A DNA stretch of 64,000 bases from Bacteroidota bacterium (GCA_947451115.1 CANFXV010000001.1:1-64000); one strand, 5' to 3'. Positions 8,292-16,946 are shown, counted from the first letter of the stretch. Numbers and translations are program-made. The notes: generated by a model from the sequence alone, not told the origin.

Positions 8292-9536
8292 ATGAAAGCA
8301 ACATTAATTCGTTCGTTGAATGATCCAAAACAATTAGAAGAATTATATCGTAAGGATAAGCTAAGCTTTACACAGGCATTTAATGAATTAGATGCAAGCC
8401 AAAAAGACCAACAATATTTTATATTTTGGAATACCAGACTTAATTACAAAGAAAAAAAATCAATTATTATTGATCGAAAAGAAATTCTTTGCATCATTAT
8501 TTTGGCTATAGTTGCTGGTATTGTAGCCAATATATCCAACTTACCTGGAGTAGAGAAAGAATTATTTTTTACTAGAAATACTGCCTTTCTTATTTTTCCT
8601 TTTATCAGCGCTTATTTTATTTGGAAACAAAAACTTTCATTCAAAAAAAAAATAATTATAGGGGGTGCTATTGCAGTTTTGGCTTTGTATTTAAATTGTT
8701 TGCCGAATAATTCAAAAAGTAGCAGCATCCAACTCATCTATATTCACTTGCCAATATTGTTGTGGTCCATACTAGGTTATGCATATTTAGGCAATGATTT
8801 TTTTAACAAAGAAAAAAGAATCAACTACCTTAAATATAATGGCGATTTGTTGATTATGTCTGGGGTGCTACTACTTTCTTGTATTTTATTTACGCTTATC
8901 ACCTTTGGATTATTTGAATTGATTGGCATTAAAATTGAGCAATTTTATATGCAACATATCGCCATTTGGGCCATTGGCGCTATTCCTATTTTGGCTACCT
9001 ATTTGATTTACAACAATCCCAATTTAACCAACTGGATATCGCCATTGATTGCTAAAATTTTTACCCCATTGGTTTTTATGAATTTATTAATTTATTTGAG
9101 CGCATTAATTTATATGGGCAAATATCCTTTTAACGACAGAAACTTGCTATTGATTAATAATTTGCTTTTGGTGGCAGTTTTAGCATTAATATTTTTCTCC
9201 ATAGTTGAAAAAGGAAAAAACAAGAATCAATTTTTTACTTCTATACTTTTATTGGGTCTTTCCTTTTTAACCATTTGCATTAACATCATTGCTTTATCGG
9301 CCATTCTATTTCGTCTTTGGACTTGGGGCATAACCCCTAATAGAGTAGTTGTTCTAGGTAGTAATGTATTAGTTTTTATCAACTTAATTATTGTATTTAT
9401 AGCTTTAATAAAAGTGATTAGAAAAAAAGAAGCCCTTGTAAAAGTGCAAGATTGTATTGCAAGCTATTTGCCTATATATGCAGCCTGGGCGGGATTTGTA
9501 GTGTTGCTTTTACCTTTACTATTTGCTTGGAGATGA
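8292..9536 (+). CDS. DUF4153-type multi-pass membrane protein
   Basis: This protein of about 414 aa has roughly 10-11 hydrophobic segments (first CIIILAIVAGIVANIS, last YAAWAGFVVLLLPLLFAW) and a soluble N-terminal region of about 60 aa. The layout and the FGLFELIGIKI stretch resemble the DUF4153 family, whose function is unknown. The start is uncertain: ATG 8283 and ATG 8292 are both in frame, and the latter is followed by the more natural MKATLIRSL. It lies 59 bp after murA on the same strand and is followed by a strong terminator. Confidence 0.6.
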   Translation: MKATLIRSLNDPKQLEELYRKDKLSFTQAFNELDASQKDQQYFIFWNTRLNYKEKKSIIIDRKEILCIIILAIVAGIVANISNLPGVEKELFFTRNTAFLIFPFISAYFIWKQKLSFKKKIIIGGAIAVLALYLNCLPNNSKSSSIQLIYIHLPILLWSILGYAYLGNDFFNKEKRINYLKYNGDLLIMSGVLLLSCILFTLITFGLFELIGIKIEQFYMQHIAIWAIGAIPILATYLIYNNPNLTNWISPLIAKIFTPLVFMNLLIYLSALIYMGKYPFNDRNLLLINNLLLVAVLALIFFSIVEKGKNKNQFFTSILLLGLSFLTICINIIALSAILFRLWTWGITPNRVVVLGSNVLVFINLIIVFIALIKVIRKKEALVKVQDCIASYLPIYAAWAGFVVLLLPLLFAWR

Positions 9537-9547
9537 GCTAAAATAAA

Positions 9548-9577
9548 GAACCCCGTATTTTTTCAATATCGGGGTTC
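9548..9577. terminator. bidirectional intrinsic terminator between convergent genes
   Basis: GAACCCCG pairs perfectly with CGGGGTTC across a 14-nt AT-rich loop. A T-rich run follows on the plus strand, and the A-rich stretch before it gives a weaker U-run on the minus strand. It sits between the stop of the DUF4153 gene and the stop of the S10 peptidase gene. Confidence 0.8.
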
Positions 9578-9598
9578 TTCTTTTACTAATTTTTATAT

Positions 9599-11134
9599 TT
9601 AAAATTTGGCAGGTGTGCCAAATTTGGGTATACTCTTTTTAATAAAAGTTCTCAAATGATCGGTGCTGGTCGCTAAATCTTCTTTGCGCAAATACATCAT
9701 ATGTCCACTGCGGTAACCTTCCCAAAACATTCTGTCTTGAATTTTTCCAGCAGGATCCATTTGCCACATATTGTATTTAGCATTGAAATAATCGCAGGCA
9801 CCATCATAATAACCAGACTGAACCAATAAATGTAAATAAGGATTTTGCATCATGGCTTGACGCAAATCATCGCCAGTATGGTTATTGGTATTGTCCCAAG
9901 GATGGGTTGGACCAAAAATATAATACTCTAAATCTGTTTTGTAACCCAACTCATCTCTCAAATACATATTGATCGCAGGCGTGAAAGAATGTTCCCAAGA
10001 AGTAAGCTCTGCATTGTAATCAGGACTATCACCTGCATCTAATTTATCCATGCCTATGTAACGAGAATCCAAGCGACCAACTGTTTTTCCTTTGTCTCTT
10101 AACAATTCTTTCCAGAAATAATCAAAAGGAATGGTCAAACTAAGTTGTGCTACTTCTGTTTCACCAATACCTGTATAACGAGCTACTTTTTTTACAATTT
10201 CTTTTTTCTTTTCTGCATTCAATGCACCACCTTGTGCAATGGCTGGAATTAATTCATTGACAGTAAACGCTTCTACCTCTGGTAAATAAGCGGTTAAGTC
10301 TTTGGATTGTAAATCAGCGGCCAATTTTTTATGGTACCAAGCAGTAGCTGCCATATAAGGAACACGCAAAGCAGCACTGGTAGGGCCTTCACGTTTAATA
10401 CCTAAATCGGTAGGGGATACCAATATCACACCATTCAAATACATCCAATGTCTGTTTTGTAATTCTAATGACAAACCAGAAACACGGGTAGTGCCATAAC
10501 TTTCTCCAATTAAAAATTTAGGAGAAGCCCAACGCTTTTGTCTAGCAACAAAAGCATTGATCCAGTCTGCTAAATATTTAATGTCTGCATTGACGCCAAA
10601 AAATTTAGAAACAGGTACTGACTTATCTAAAATTCTAGAGAAGCCTGTATTCACTGGATCTATATACACAATATCTGCTGCATCTAAAATTGAATTAGGG
10701 TTGTCTTCGAATCCATAAGGTTGAATAGGATAACCTTCGTCATCAATTTTTAATTTCTTTGGGCTGGTATAACCTAAGTGCATCCAAACACTGGCGGTAC
10801 CTGGTCCTCCATTAAAAGAAATCACCAAGGGACGCTCGTCTTTATTCGTCACATCCGTACGTTCGTAATAAATATAAAATACACCAGCAATGGCTTTACC
10901 ATCCTCATCCCAAACAGGCATGGTACCAGAAACTACTTTATAGGGCACTTTCTGACCTTTAATAGTGATTTCACCTTTGTTTTCTGTTTTGGCTTCTAAA
11001 GAAAGCTCGCGTTTAAAATTTGGGTTTTTGTCCTCAGATTTTACTTTTGCACTTGACTCCTCTGCTCCTGGCTTTTGGGCTTGTACCACCATGGCCAAAG
11101 CAATCAACAAATAAGTAAATAGTTGTTTTTTCAT
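9599..11134 (-). CDS. secreted S10-family serine carboxypeptidase-like protein
   Basis: This 511-aa protein has a Sec signal peptide (MKKQLFTYLLIALAMVVQAQ). The peptidase S10 alpha/beta-hydrolase fold is shown by SFNGGPGTASVWMHLG (oxyanion loop), GESYGTTR (nucleophile Ser), YYDGACD (Asp444) and SGHMMYL (His478). The family removes C-terminal residues at acidic pH; bacterial members are exported and poorly studied. All three catalytic residues are present. The genes on both sides are on the other strand, so it is probably monocistronic. A role in peptide scavenging is inferred. Confidence 0.88.
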   Translation of the reverse strand: MKKQLFTYLLIALAMVVQAQKPGAEESSAKVKSEDKNPNFKRELSLEAKTENKGEITIKGQKVPYKVVSGTMPVWDEDGKAIAGVFYIYYERTDVTNKDERPLVISFNGGPGTASVWMHLGYTSPKKLKIDDEGYPIQPYGFEDNPNSILDAADIVYIDPVNTGFSRILDKSVPVSKFFGVNADIKYLADWINAFVARQKRWASPKFLIGESYGTTRVSGLSLELQNRHWMYLNGVILVSPTDLGIKREGPTSAALRVPYMAATAWYHKKLAADLQSKDLTAYLPEVEAFTVNELIPAIAQGGALNAEKKKEIVKKVARYTGIGETEVAQLSLTIPFDYFWKELLRDKGKTVGRLDSRYIGMDKLDAGDSPDYNAELTSWEHSFTPAINMYLRDELGYKTDLEYYIFGPTHPWDNTNNHTGDDLRQAMMQNPYLHLLVQSGYYDGACDYFNAKYNMWQMDPAGKIQDRMFWEGYRSGHMMYLRKEDLATSTDHLRTFIKKSIPKFGTPAKF

Positions 11135-11277
11135 AATTCTATTTTTAGGGAATGAATTTTTGTACAGCTAAATATACATCATAATTGTAGGTTTTTTAAA
11201 CCCCTTATATAATTATTTATTTAGGCAGTATTTGTGTAATTTAGAGCGAGGAAAAATTGCCCTATAAATTTGTAAGG

Positions 11278-11850
11278 ATGTCCCAAAACCAACAGAAAGT
11301 AATTATTTTAACCGCTCCATCCGGGGCAGGTAAAACTTCTATTGCTGCTTATTTATTAAAGACAATGCCTTTGTTGTCCTTTTCGGTTTCCGCTACTACG
11401 CGCGCGCCTAGGGGCCTTGAAAAAGATGGAGTAGAATATCATTTTATTTCCTTAGCCCAATTTGAAGGATACATCTACCAAGATGAATTTTTAGAATATG
11501 AGATGGTCTATGAAGGCGTCTATTATGGTACTTTAAAATCAGAATTAACCCGCATCTGGAACCTAGGAAAAATTCCTGTTTTAGACATCGATGTCAAAGG
11601 AGCCATTAAAGTACAAAAGCAATTGGGGACCAACTGTTTGTCCATCTTTATCATGCCTCCCTCTATTGAAGTTTTAAGAGAAAGATTGGAAAATAGAAAA
11701 ACAGAAAGCGCCGAAAGCATTCAAGTTAGATTAGACAAAGCGGCCTATGAAATTAGTTTTAGTAAGGAATTTAAGGTGACTATTAAAAATGAAGTACTAG
11801 CTACTGCATGTACCGAAACTGAAAAAGTAATTTTAGATTTTTTAGTGTAA
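11278..11850 (+). CDS. gmk: guanylate kinase
   Basis: Gmk phosphorylates GMP to GDP with ATP. The start is the ATG at 11278 (MSQNQQKVIILTAPSGAGKTS), 7 codons inside the track ORF, giving 190 aa. Walker A is APSGAGKT; GMP-binding residues appear in SFSVSATTRAPRGLEKDGVEYHF and YGT; the lid region is RLENRKTESAESIQVRL. Length is normal. In many Bacteroidota gmk precedes nadD; here an SDR gene follows after 35 bp. Confidence 0.95.
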   Translation: MSQNQQKVIILTAPSGAGKTSIAAYLLKTMPLLSFSVSATTRAPRGLEKDGVEYHFISLAQFEGYIYQDEFLEYEMVYEGVYYGTLKSELTRIWNLGKIPVLDIDVKGAIKVQKQLGTNCLSIFIMPPSIEVLRERLENRKTESAESIQVRLDKAAYEISFSKEFKVTIKNEVLATACTETEKVILDFLV

Positions 11851-11885
11851 ATAAATGGTGTTCTTAAAATAATAAATTTTTTAAA

Positions 11886-12704
11886 ATGTCTCTACAAGGA
11901 AAAACTGTTTTTATCACAGGTGGTAGCAGGGGAATTGGAAAAGCGATGGCTTTAAAATTAGCAGCGGCTGGTGCCAATATTGTGATTGCAGCAAAATCGG
12001 TACAAGAAGATCCACGTTTAGGAGGCACTATTTTTTCTGCCGCTGCCGAAGTAGAAGCCTTGGGGGTAAAGGCTTTGGCTGTACAAGTGGACATTAGAGA
12101 CGAAGCACAAATTACTGCGGCCATTCAACAAACGGTGGAAAAATTTGGAGGGATTGACATCGTCATTAATAATGCTAGCGCCATTCAATTGACAGATACT
12201 GCCAATACGCCTAGTAAAAGATTTGATTTAATGCACAGCATCAATGTACGTGGTACATTTTTAGTGGTACAACATGCTTTGCCTTATCTAAAAAAATCTA
12301 CCCATGCACATATTTTAACCTTATCTCCTCCCATTAATATGGCCCCCAAATGGTTGGGACCCCATGTGGCTTATACCATTTCAAAATACGATATGAGTAT
12401 GTTAACCTTGGGTTGGGCGGAAGAATTTAAAGAAGATAATATTGCTTGTAATTCCTTGTGGCCCCGCACCACCATTGATACTGCTGCCGTAAGAAATTTA
12501 TTAGGCGGCGAAATGTTGGCCAATATGAGTCGAACACCTGCGATTATCGCCGACGCCGCCTTATTTATTTTAAGTAAAGAAAAATTAGCCTACACTGGTA
12601 AAACCTTTATTGACGAAGAAGTATTGGCAGCAGAGGGTATCAGCGATTTAGCGCATTATTCAGTAGTGCCTGGTGCAAAATTATTTTACGATTTATTTTT
12701 ATAA
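11886..12704 (+). CDS. short-chain dehydrogenase, HSDL2-like
   Basis: This 272-aa Rossmann-fold oxidoreductase has the cofactor motif TGGSRGIGKAMA, a D at VDIRDEAQ, NNAS (the NNAG equivalent), LSPP in place of the usual catalytic-Ser strand, and YTISKYDMSML carrying the Tyr-x3-Lys pair. The AAKSVQEDPRLGGTIFSAAAEVEALG segment is typical of the hydroxysteroid-dehydrogenase-like 2 subgroup of classical SDRs. The substrate is unknown and a lipid or fatty-acid role is only inferred. It follows gmk closely on the same strand. Confidence 0.82.
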   Translation: MSLQGKTVFITGGSRGIGKAMALKLAAAGANIVIAAKSVQEDPRLGGTIFSAAAEVEALGVKALAVQVDIRDEAQITAAIQQTVEKFGGIDIVINNASAIQLTDTANTPSKRFDLMHSINVRGTFLVVQHALPYLKKSTHAHILTLSPPINMAPKWLGPHVAYTISKYDMSMLTLGWAEEFKEDNIACNSLWPRTTIDTAAVRNLLGGEMLANMSRTPAIIADAALFILSKEKLAYTGKTFIDEEVLAAEGISDLAHYSVVPGAKLFYDLFL

Positions 12705-12745
12705 TATTTTATAACCATTTTTTATTTCAATTTAAATAAACAAGT

Positions 12746-14209
12746 ATGAAAAGAATTTTATTAATGGCATTGGTGTTGATGAGCTTACAGGTAGTAGCGC
12801 AGAAGAAAAATAAAGTTGATCCTGCAACACAACAAGTAAATGCGAATAAAGAAGCTGCGTTACTTGCTTTGAATAATGCTTATGAAGCAGATAAAAAAAC
12901 TGCTTTGCAAATATGGGAATATGCAGAAGTGGGCTATAAAGAAAATAAAAGCGCCGCCTTGCATGTACAAAATTTAAAGGCAGCAGGCTTTTCAGTAGAA
13001 ACAGGCGTTGCTGAAATTCCAACAGCCTTTGTGGCTACTTATGGTTCTGGTGCTCCAGTGATTGGCATTTTAGCTGAGTATGATGCCCTTCCAGGTTTAG
13101 CACAAACAGCTAGTCCTGAAAAAAATCCTATCGCTGGTAAAAATGCTGGCCATGGTTGTGGTCATCATTTATTTGGAACCGCATCAGTAGGCGCTGGTAT
13201 TGCGATCAAAGAATTAATTGCTTCAGGAAAATTAAAAGGGACCATCAAGGTGTATGGCTGTCCTGCAGAAGAAGGTGGTAGCGGTAAAGTGTATATGGTG
13301 CGTGCTGGTTTATTTAATGGCGTAGATGCTGTGATACATTGGCATCCAGGCAATGTCAATGAAGTTACTTTAAGAAGTGCCTTAGCCAATAAGTCTGCAA
13401 AATTTAGATTTTATGGAATTTCTGCGCACGCAGCAGCGTCTCCAGAACAAGGTCGCTCTGCCTTAGATGCAGTAGAAGCCATGGACAATATGGTGAATAT
13501 GATGCGCGAACACATTCCTCAAGAAACACGCATTCATTATATTATTACCAATGGTGGTAAGGCACCCAATGTAGTGCCTGATTTTGCAGAAGTATATTAT
13601 TATGTGCGTCATCCTAAACGTGACCAAGCAGTAAGTATTTTTGATAGAGTGGTGAAAGCCGCAGAAGGTGCCGCAGTTGGAACTGGTACTACCATGAAAT
13701 ATGAAATTATTGGTGGCACACATGATTTATTATTGAATAGAACCCTTGCAGAAACCATGCAAGCCAATTTAGAAAAAGTGGGTGGCGTTACTTATTCGGA
13801 TCAAGAAAAAGCATTTGGTGCCAAAGTACAATCCACATTTTTTAGTCAAGCACCTCCTTTAGAAGAAGCTTCCACCATAAAACCTTTGAAAGAAGTAAGT
13901 GATGCCGGCGGTGGATCTACAGATGTAGGTGATGTTAGTTATGTATTGCCTACAGTGGGTATGAGTGCAGCTACTTGGGTACCCGGCACACCAGCACATA
14001 GTTGGCAAGCAGTGGCTTGTGGCGGAACTGAAATTGGGACCAAAGGAATGCTAGTTGCTAGCAAAACAATGGCCATGACTGCTGTAGATTTATTTAGTAG
14101 CCCCGCCTTGATCAAACAAGCATCGGATGAATTTAAAAAAGCAAAAGGAAACTATAATTATAAAGCATTGTTAGGCGATCGTAAACCTGCGTTGAATTAT
14201 AGAGATTAG
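12746..14209 (+). CDS. exported M20-family amidohydrolase (AbgB-like)
   Basis: This 487-aa protein has a signal peptide (MKRILLMALVLMSLQVVAQ). The M20D core shows ILAEYDALPGLAQ (metal Asp), AGHGCGHHLFG (metal His cluster), GCPAEEGGSGK (catalytic Glu-Glu), the dimerisation-domain start RFYGISAHAAASPEQGRSALDAVEAM and the late HSWQAV histidine. Relatives include the p-aminobenzoyl-glutamate hydrolase B subunit and carboxypeptidase/aminoacylase-like amidohydrolases. All metal ligands are present. The exported form with an unknown N-acyl or peptide substrate is typical for Bacteroidota. Several hairpins follow it. Confidence 0.87.
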   Translation: MKRILLMALVLMSLQVVAQKKNKVDPATQQVNANKEAALLALNNAYEADKKTALQIWEYAEVGYKENKSAALHVQNLKAAGFSVETGVAEIPTAFVATYGSGAPVIGILAEYDALPGLAQTASPEKNPIAGKNAGHGCGHHLFGTASVGAGIAIKELIASGKLKGTIKVYGCPAEEGGSGKVYMVRAGLFNGVDAVIHWHPGNVNEVTLRSALANKSAKFRFYGISAHAAASPEQGRSALDAVEAMDNMVNMMREHIPQETRIHYIITNGGKAPNVVPDFAEVYYYVRHPKRDQAVSIFDRVVKAAEGAAVGTGTTMKYEIIGGTHDLLLNRTLAETMQANLEKVGGVTYSDQEKAFGAKVQSTFFSQAPPLEEASTIKPLKEVSDAGGGSTDVGDVSYVLPTVGMSAATWVPGTPAHSWQAVACGGTEIGTKGMLVASKTMAMTAVDLFSSPALIKQASDEFKKAKGNYNYKALLGDRKPALNYRD

Positions 14210-14212
14210 TTA

Positions 14213-14250
14213 GTAAAAGAAGCGTAATAAAAAATTTACGCTTCTTTTAC
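14213..14250. terminator. 15-bp hairpin just after the M20 gene
   Basis: GTAAAAGAAGCGTAA pairs perfectly with TTACGCTTCTTTTAC across an 8-nt A-rich loop, beginning 4 nt after the stop codon. The 3' arm is T-rich and followed by TTT, so it is a plausible intrinsic terminator or 3'-end stabiliser. Confidence 0.6.
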
Positions 14251-14255
14251 TTTAA

Positions 14256-14330
14256 CCTCTTATGATTTCTTCAAGGCAACTAAATAAAAAGGAGAACCCG
14301 AGGGTTCTCCTTTTTTAAAATCATAAGAGG
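14256..14330. terminator. nested hairpin with a central bidirectional terminator
   Basis: The inner element AAAAAGGAGAACCC/GGGTTCTCCTTTTT (14286-14315, 2-nt spacer) is a strong bidirectional terminator. It is enclosed by a second perfect 13-bp inverted repeat, CCTCTTATGATTT (14256-14268) and AAATCATAAGAGG (14318-14330). The whole unit lies between the converging M20 and lysS genes. Confidence 0.75.
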
Positions 14331-14334
14331 GTAA

Positions 14335-14370
14335 CAGATTAAGTGCTATATTTCAAAAGCACTTAATCTG
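14335..14370. repeat. 13-bp inverted repeat overlapping the lysS stop
   Basis: CAGATTAAGTGCT and AGCACTTAATCTG are perfect inverted copies around a 10-nt spacer. The second arm includes the lysS stop codon and its last coding bases. On the minus strand this would form a hairpin directly at the end of the lysS message. There is no clear U-run, so it may protect the 3' end rather than terminate. Confidence 0.6.
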
Positions 14371-15886
14371 TGCCATTCTCCGGGCGCATTTGAGGGAAGA
14401 ACAACACATCTTGAATAGAAGGTTGGTTCAACATCATCATGCATAATCTATCTATACCAATGCCAATACCTGAAGTAGGTGGCATGCCGTATTCTAGTGC
14501 TCTTAAAAAATCATGATCTATAAACATGGCTTCATCATCGCCACGCTCCATTAAGCCTAATTGCTCTTCAAAACGCTTGCGTTGATCTATTGGATCGTTT
14601 AACTCTGTATAAGCGTTCGCTAATTCTTTTCCATTCACCATTAATTCAAAACGCTCTACCAGGCCTTCCTTACTACGATGCTTTTTAGTAAGCGGACTCA
14701 TTTCAATAGGGTAGTCAATAATAAAAGTGGGTTGTATGTATTTGGGTTCGCTGCTGGCTCCAAAAATTTCATCTATTAATTTACCCTTTCCAATCGTAGG
14801 GGCTACTTCGATATGTAATTTTTTACAAACCTCTCTTAAGGCAGCCTCGTCCATGCCCGTAATATCAATACCTGTATTTTCTTGGATGGCTTCAATAATA
14901 CTAATACGTCTGAATGGTGCTTTAAAATTAATGGTTTTATCCCCCACCGTTAATTCGGTTTTTCCGTGTAAGGTGAGCGCAATTTTTTCAAACAATTGCT
15001 CGGTAATTTCCATCATCCATAAATAATCTTTGTACGCTGTATACCATTCTAAAACGGTAAACTCTGGATTATGCGTACGGTCCATTCCTTCATTTCTAAA
15101 ATTTCTACTAAACTCATACACCCATTCAAATCCTCCAACGATTAATCTTTTCAAATACAATTCATTGGCGATACGTAAATAAAAAGGCACATCCAATGCA
15201 TTGTGGTGGGTAGCAAAAGGCCTTGCTGCTGCACCTCCTGGGATGGCTTGTAAAACTGGGGTATCTACTTCTAAGGCACCACGACTATTTAAAAATTCAC
15301 GAATGGTAGACACCAATAAAGTTCTTTTTACAAAAGTTTCTTTCACCGCTGGATTGATGATTAAATCGGCATAGCGTTGACGATACCTGAATTCAGGATC
15401 GGTGACTGCATCAAAGACATTGCCTTCCTCGTCTCTTTTAACTACTGGCAATGGTTTTAAAGATTTGGCCAATAAAGTAACGGTGCTTGAATGAACCGAT
15501 GTTTCTCCAGTCTTGGTAATAAATACATAACCCGTAGATCCAATAATGTCTCCAAGGTCCATCCCGTTTTTTGTAAGGGCCTCCCAATAAGACTTGTCCT
15601 CGCCTGGGCAAATTTCATCTCTCTTTATATATAGTTGTAAAATCCCCTTATCGTCTTGTATTTTAACAAAAAGCACTTTACCCTTATCATTTACACTCAT
15701 AATTCTTCCTGCTACACATACTGCAGCAAATTGCTCTTTATTTTCTTCTGTGTAGTTGGCCTTGATATCATTTGAATAATGGGTCACAGGATACAAAGGA
15801 GCTGGATAGGGGTCGATGCCCGCAGCTTCTAAATGCTGTAATTTTTCACGTCTTATTATTTCCTGTTCTGATAGCGATTGACTCAT
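14363..15886 (-). CDS. lysS: lysine-tRNA ligase, class II
   Basis: LysRS charges tRNA-Lys. The start is set at the ATG at 15886 (MSQSLSEQEIIRREKLQHLE), giving 507 aa; the track adds 14 unsupported residues. An N-terminal OB-fold anticodon-binding domain (VCVAGRIMSVNDKGKVLFVKIQD) is followed by class II motifs: the FLNSRGALEVDTPVLQAIPGG region, motif 2 (FRNEGMDRTHNPEFT) and motif 3 (GIGIGIDRLCMMM). Length is typical. It is preceded on the same strand by rluE with a 42-bp gap and may be co-transcribed with it. Confidence 0.96.
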   Translation of the reverse strand: MSQSLSEQEIIRREKLQHLEAAGIDPYPAPLYPVTHYSNDIKANYTEENKEQFAAVCVAGRIMSVNDKGKVLFVKIQDDKGILQLYIKRDEICPGEDKSYWEALTKNGMDLGDIIGSTGYVFITKTGETSVHSSTVTLLAKSLKPLPVVKRDEEGNVFDAVTDPEFRYRQRYADLIINPAVKETFVKRTLLVSTIREFLNSRGALEVDTPVLQAIPGGAAARPFATHHNALDVPFYLRIANELYLKRLIVGGFEWVYEFSRNFRNEGMDRTHNPEFTVLEWYTAYKDYLWMMEITEQLFEKIALTLHGKTELTVGDKTINFKAPFRRISIIEAIQENTGIDITGMDEAALREVCKKLHIEVAPTIGKGKLIDEIFGASSEPKYIQPTFIIDYPIEMSPLTKKHRSKEGLVERFELMVNGKELANAYTELNDPIDQRKRFEEQLGLMERGDDEAMFIDHDFLRALEYGMPPTSGIGIGIDRLCMMMLNQPSIQDVLFFPQMRPENGTD

Positions 15887-15928
15887 TGATAGTATATTAT
15901 TAGTGCAAAAGTAAAACTTAGCTGTCAA

Positions 15929-16444
15929 TTAACGAAAGAAGCCTTCTTGTACCTCCTCTGGACTTAAACTAATAAGGTCACCTGGCATCATGCCTTGTAT
16001 CGTAAATAGGCCTATTTGCGCTCGAATTAAGCGTAATACGGGAAATTGAACCGATGCAAACATTTTTCGGACCTGTCTATTCTTTCCTTCTATTAATTCA
16101 ATTTCTACCCAAGAAGTAGGAATATTTTTTCTAAATCGAATGGGTGGATTTCTTTCAGGTACCGCTACCGGGGCTTCTAATAGGGCAAGACGCGCGGGCT
16201 TTGTTTTGAACACTACTCCATTAATATTAATAGATACTCCTTGTGTAAGCTTTGCAATGGCTTCATGGGTGATTTCCCCTTCTACTTGAACCCAATATAT
16301 TCTTGCATGTTCAAATTGTGGATGAAGTAATTGATGATTCAATTTGGAATCATTGCTTAAGAACAATAAACCCTCACTGTCATAATCTAATCTACCAATG
16401 GGATATACATCTTTAGGTACCTCTACTATATCCTTCAAGCACAA
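15929..16444 (-). CDS. rluE: 23S rRNA pseudouridine synthase RluE-like; true start lies upstream of this TTG
   Basis: This RsuA/RluB/E/F-family enzyme should isomerise a 23S rRNA uridine. GRLDYDSEGLLFLS carries the catalytic Asp. RNPPIRFRKNIPTSWVEIEL and EGKNRQVRKM closely resemble E. coli RluE. The TTG at 16444 is the only usual start codon, but the same frame stays open to 16525 and encodes YLIYKPFQVLSQFTS, the conserved first strand of the catalytic domain (compare LFNKPYDVLPQF in E. coli). There is no ATG, GTG or TTG in that extension before the in-frame TAA at 16526-16528. A near-cognate start such as ATC at 16510, or a sequence error, is therefore likely. It precedes lysS. Confidence 0.85.
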   Translation of the reverse strand: MCLKDIVEVPKDVYPIGRLDYDSEGLLFLSNDSKLNHQLLHPQFEHARIYWVQVEGEITHEAIAKLTQGVSININGVVFKTKPARLALLEAPVAVPERNPPIRFRKNIPTSWVEIELIEGKNRQVRKMFASVQFPVLRLIRAQIGLFTIQGMMPGDLISLSPEEVQEGFFR

Positions 16445-16527
16445 CTTGCCCTCTGTAGAAGTAAATTGACTTAATACTTGAAAGGGTTTGTATATTAAAT
16501 AATGATTGATAAAATAAAAGTTTCTTT

Positions 16528-16644
16528 AAAAACAAAGTCCCCCTGAATGCTCAAGAGGACCTCGTATATAGATGGGTTAGTAAGTACGGGAATCAGATTC
16601 CCTTCACAATATTAATTATACTTTTTTCTAATTCAAAAAATATT
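16528..16644 (-). ncRNA. candidate ~117-nt structured RNA or attenuator upstream of rluE
   Basis: On the minus strand, downstream of a good Bacteroidota promoter, there is a GGGAA/TTCCC hairpin (16588-16602). After it comes a 10-bp stem with a GCAT loop, arms GTCCTCTTGA and TCAGGGGGAC (16537-16560), followed by TTTGTTTTT, which is the layout of an intrinsic terminator. The 5' segment AAAAAAGT can also pair with ACTTTGTTT at the 3' end, closing the RNA like a 6S-type rod or acting as an anti-terminator. The product would be a stand-alone small RNA or a leader controlling rluE-lysS. The family is not recognised. Confidence 0.45.
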
Positions 16645-16649
16645 TTAAA

Positions 16650-16682
16650 CAAATTTATTGACGTTATCCACAATTGGGCAAA
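16650..16682 (-). promoter_or_regulatory. Bacteroidota-type promoter for the candidate RNA / rluE
   Basis: On the minus strand TAAATTTG (16657 to 16650) is a perfect TAnnTTTG -7 box. TTTG (16682 to 16679) is a matching -33 element with 21 nt between, the same spacing as the rplM promoter. The start site should be near 16644. The rest of the 16530-16946 spacer is AT-rich with no convincing ORF. Confidence 0.55.
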
Positions 16683-16917
16683 ATTGATGATCATTTAAAA
16701 TTTAATTTATGGATGATGAACTCAAGTTATTAAAAATATTTTCATGATTAATTTTTTTTAGAATTAATTGAAACATTGATGAATAAAGCGTTTCAGAAGA
16801 TGCCTTTTTTTAATTTTATTTACTTAACTTATAAATAAAACTGTGGGCACGGTAGCCAAACTGGTCTTTTTTTATACATAAAATGGGTAAAAAGATTTTT
16901 TTACAAAAAACCCTTGT

Positions 16918-16925
16918 TACCTTTG
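16918..16925 (+). promoter_or_regulatory. -7 box of the lpxD-like gene
   Basis: TACCTTTG is a perfect TAnnTTTG, with its last base 22 nt before the ATG at 16947, predicting a leader of about 15 nt. No clear TTG lies at the -33 position. Confidence 0.45.
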
Positions 16926-16946
16926 ATTTAGGCCAAAAACATACTT

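Noticed and set aside
16664-16672. Perfect DnaA box TTATCCACA in the rluE/lpxD spacer
   Set aside because: Single copy with no cluster of further boxes or dnaA nearby; one 9-mer match is expected by chance in a window this size, so no origin is called.
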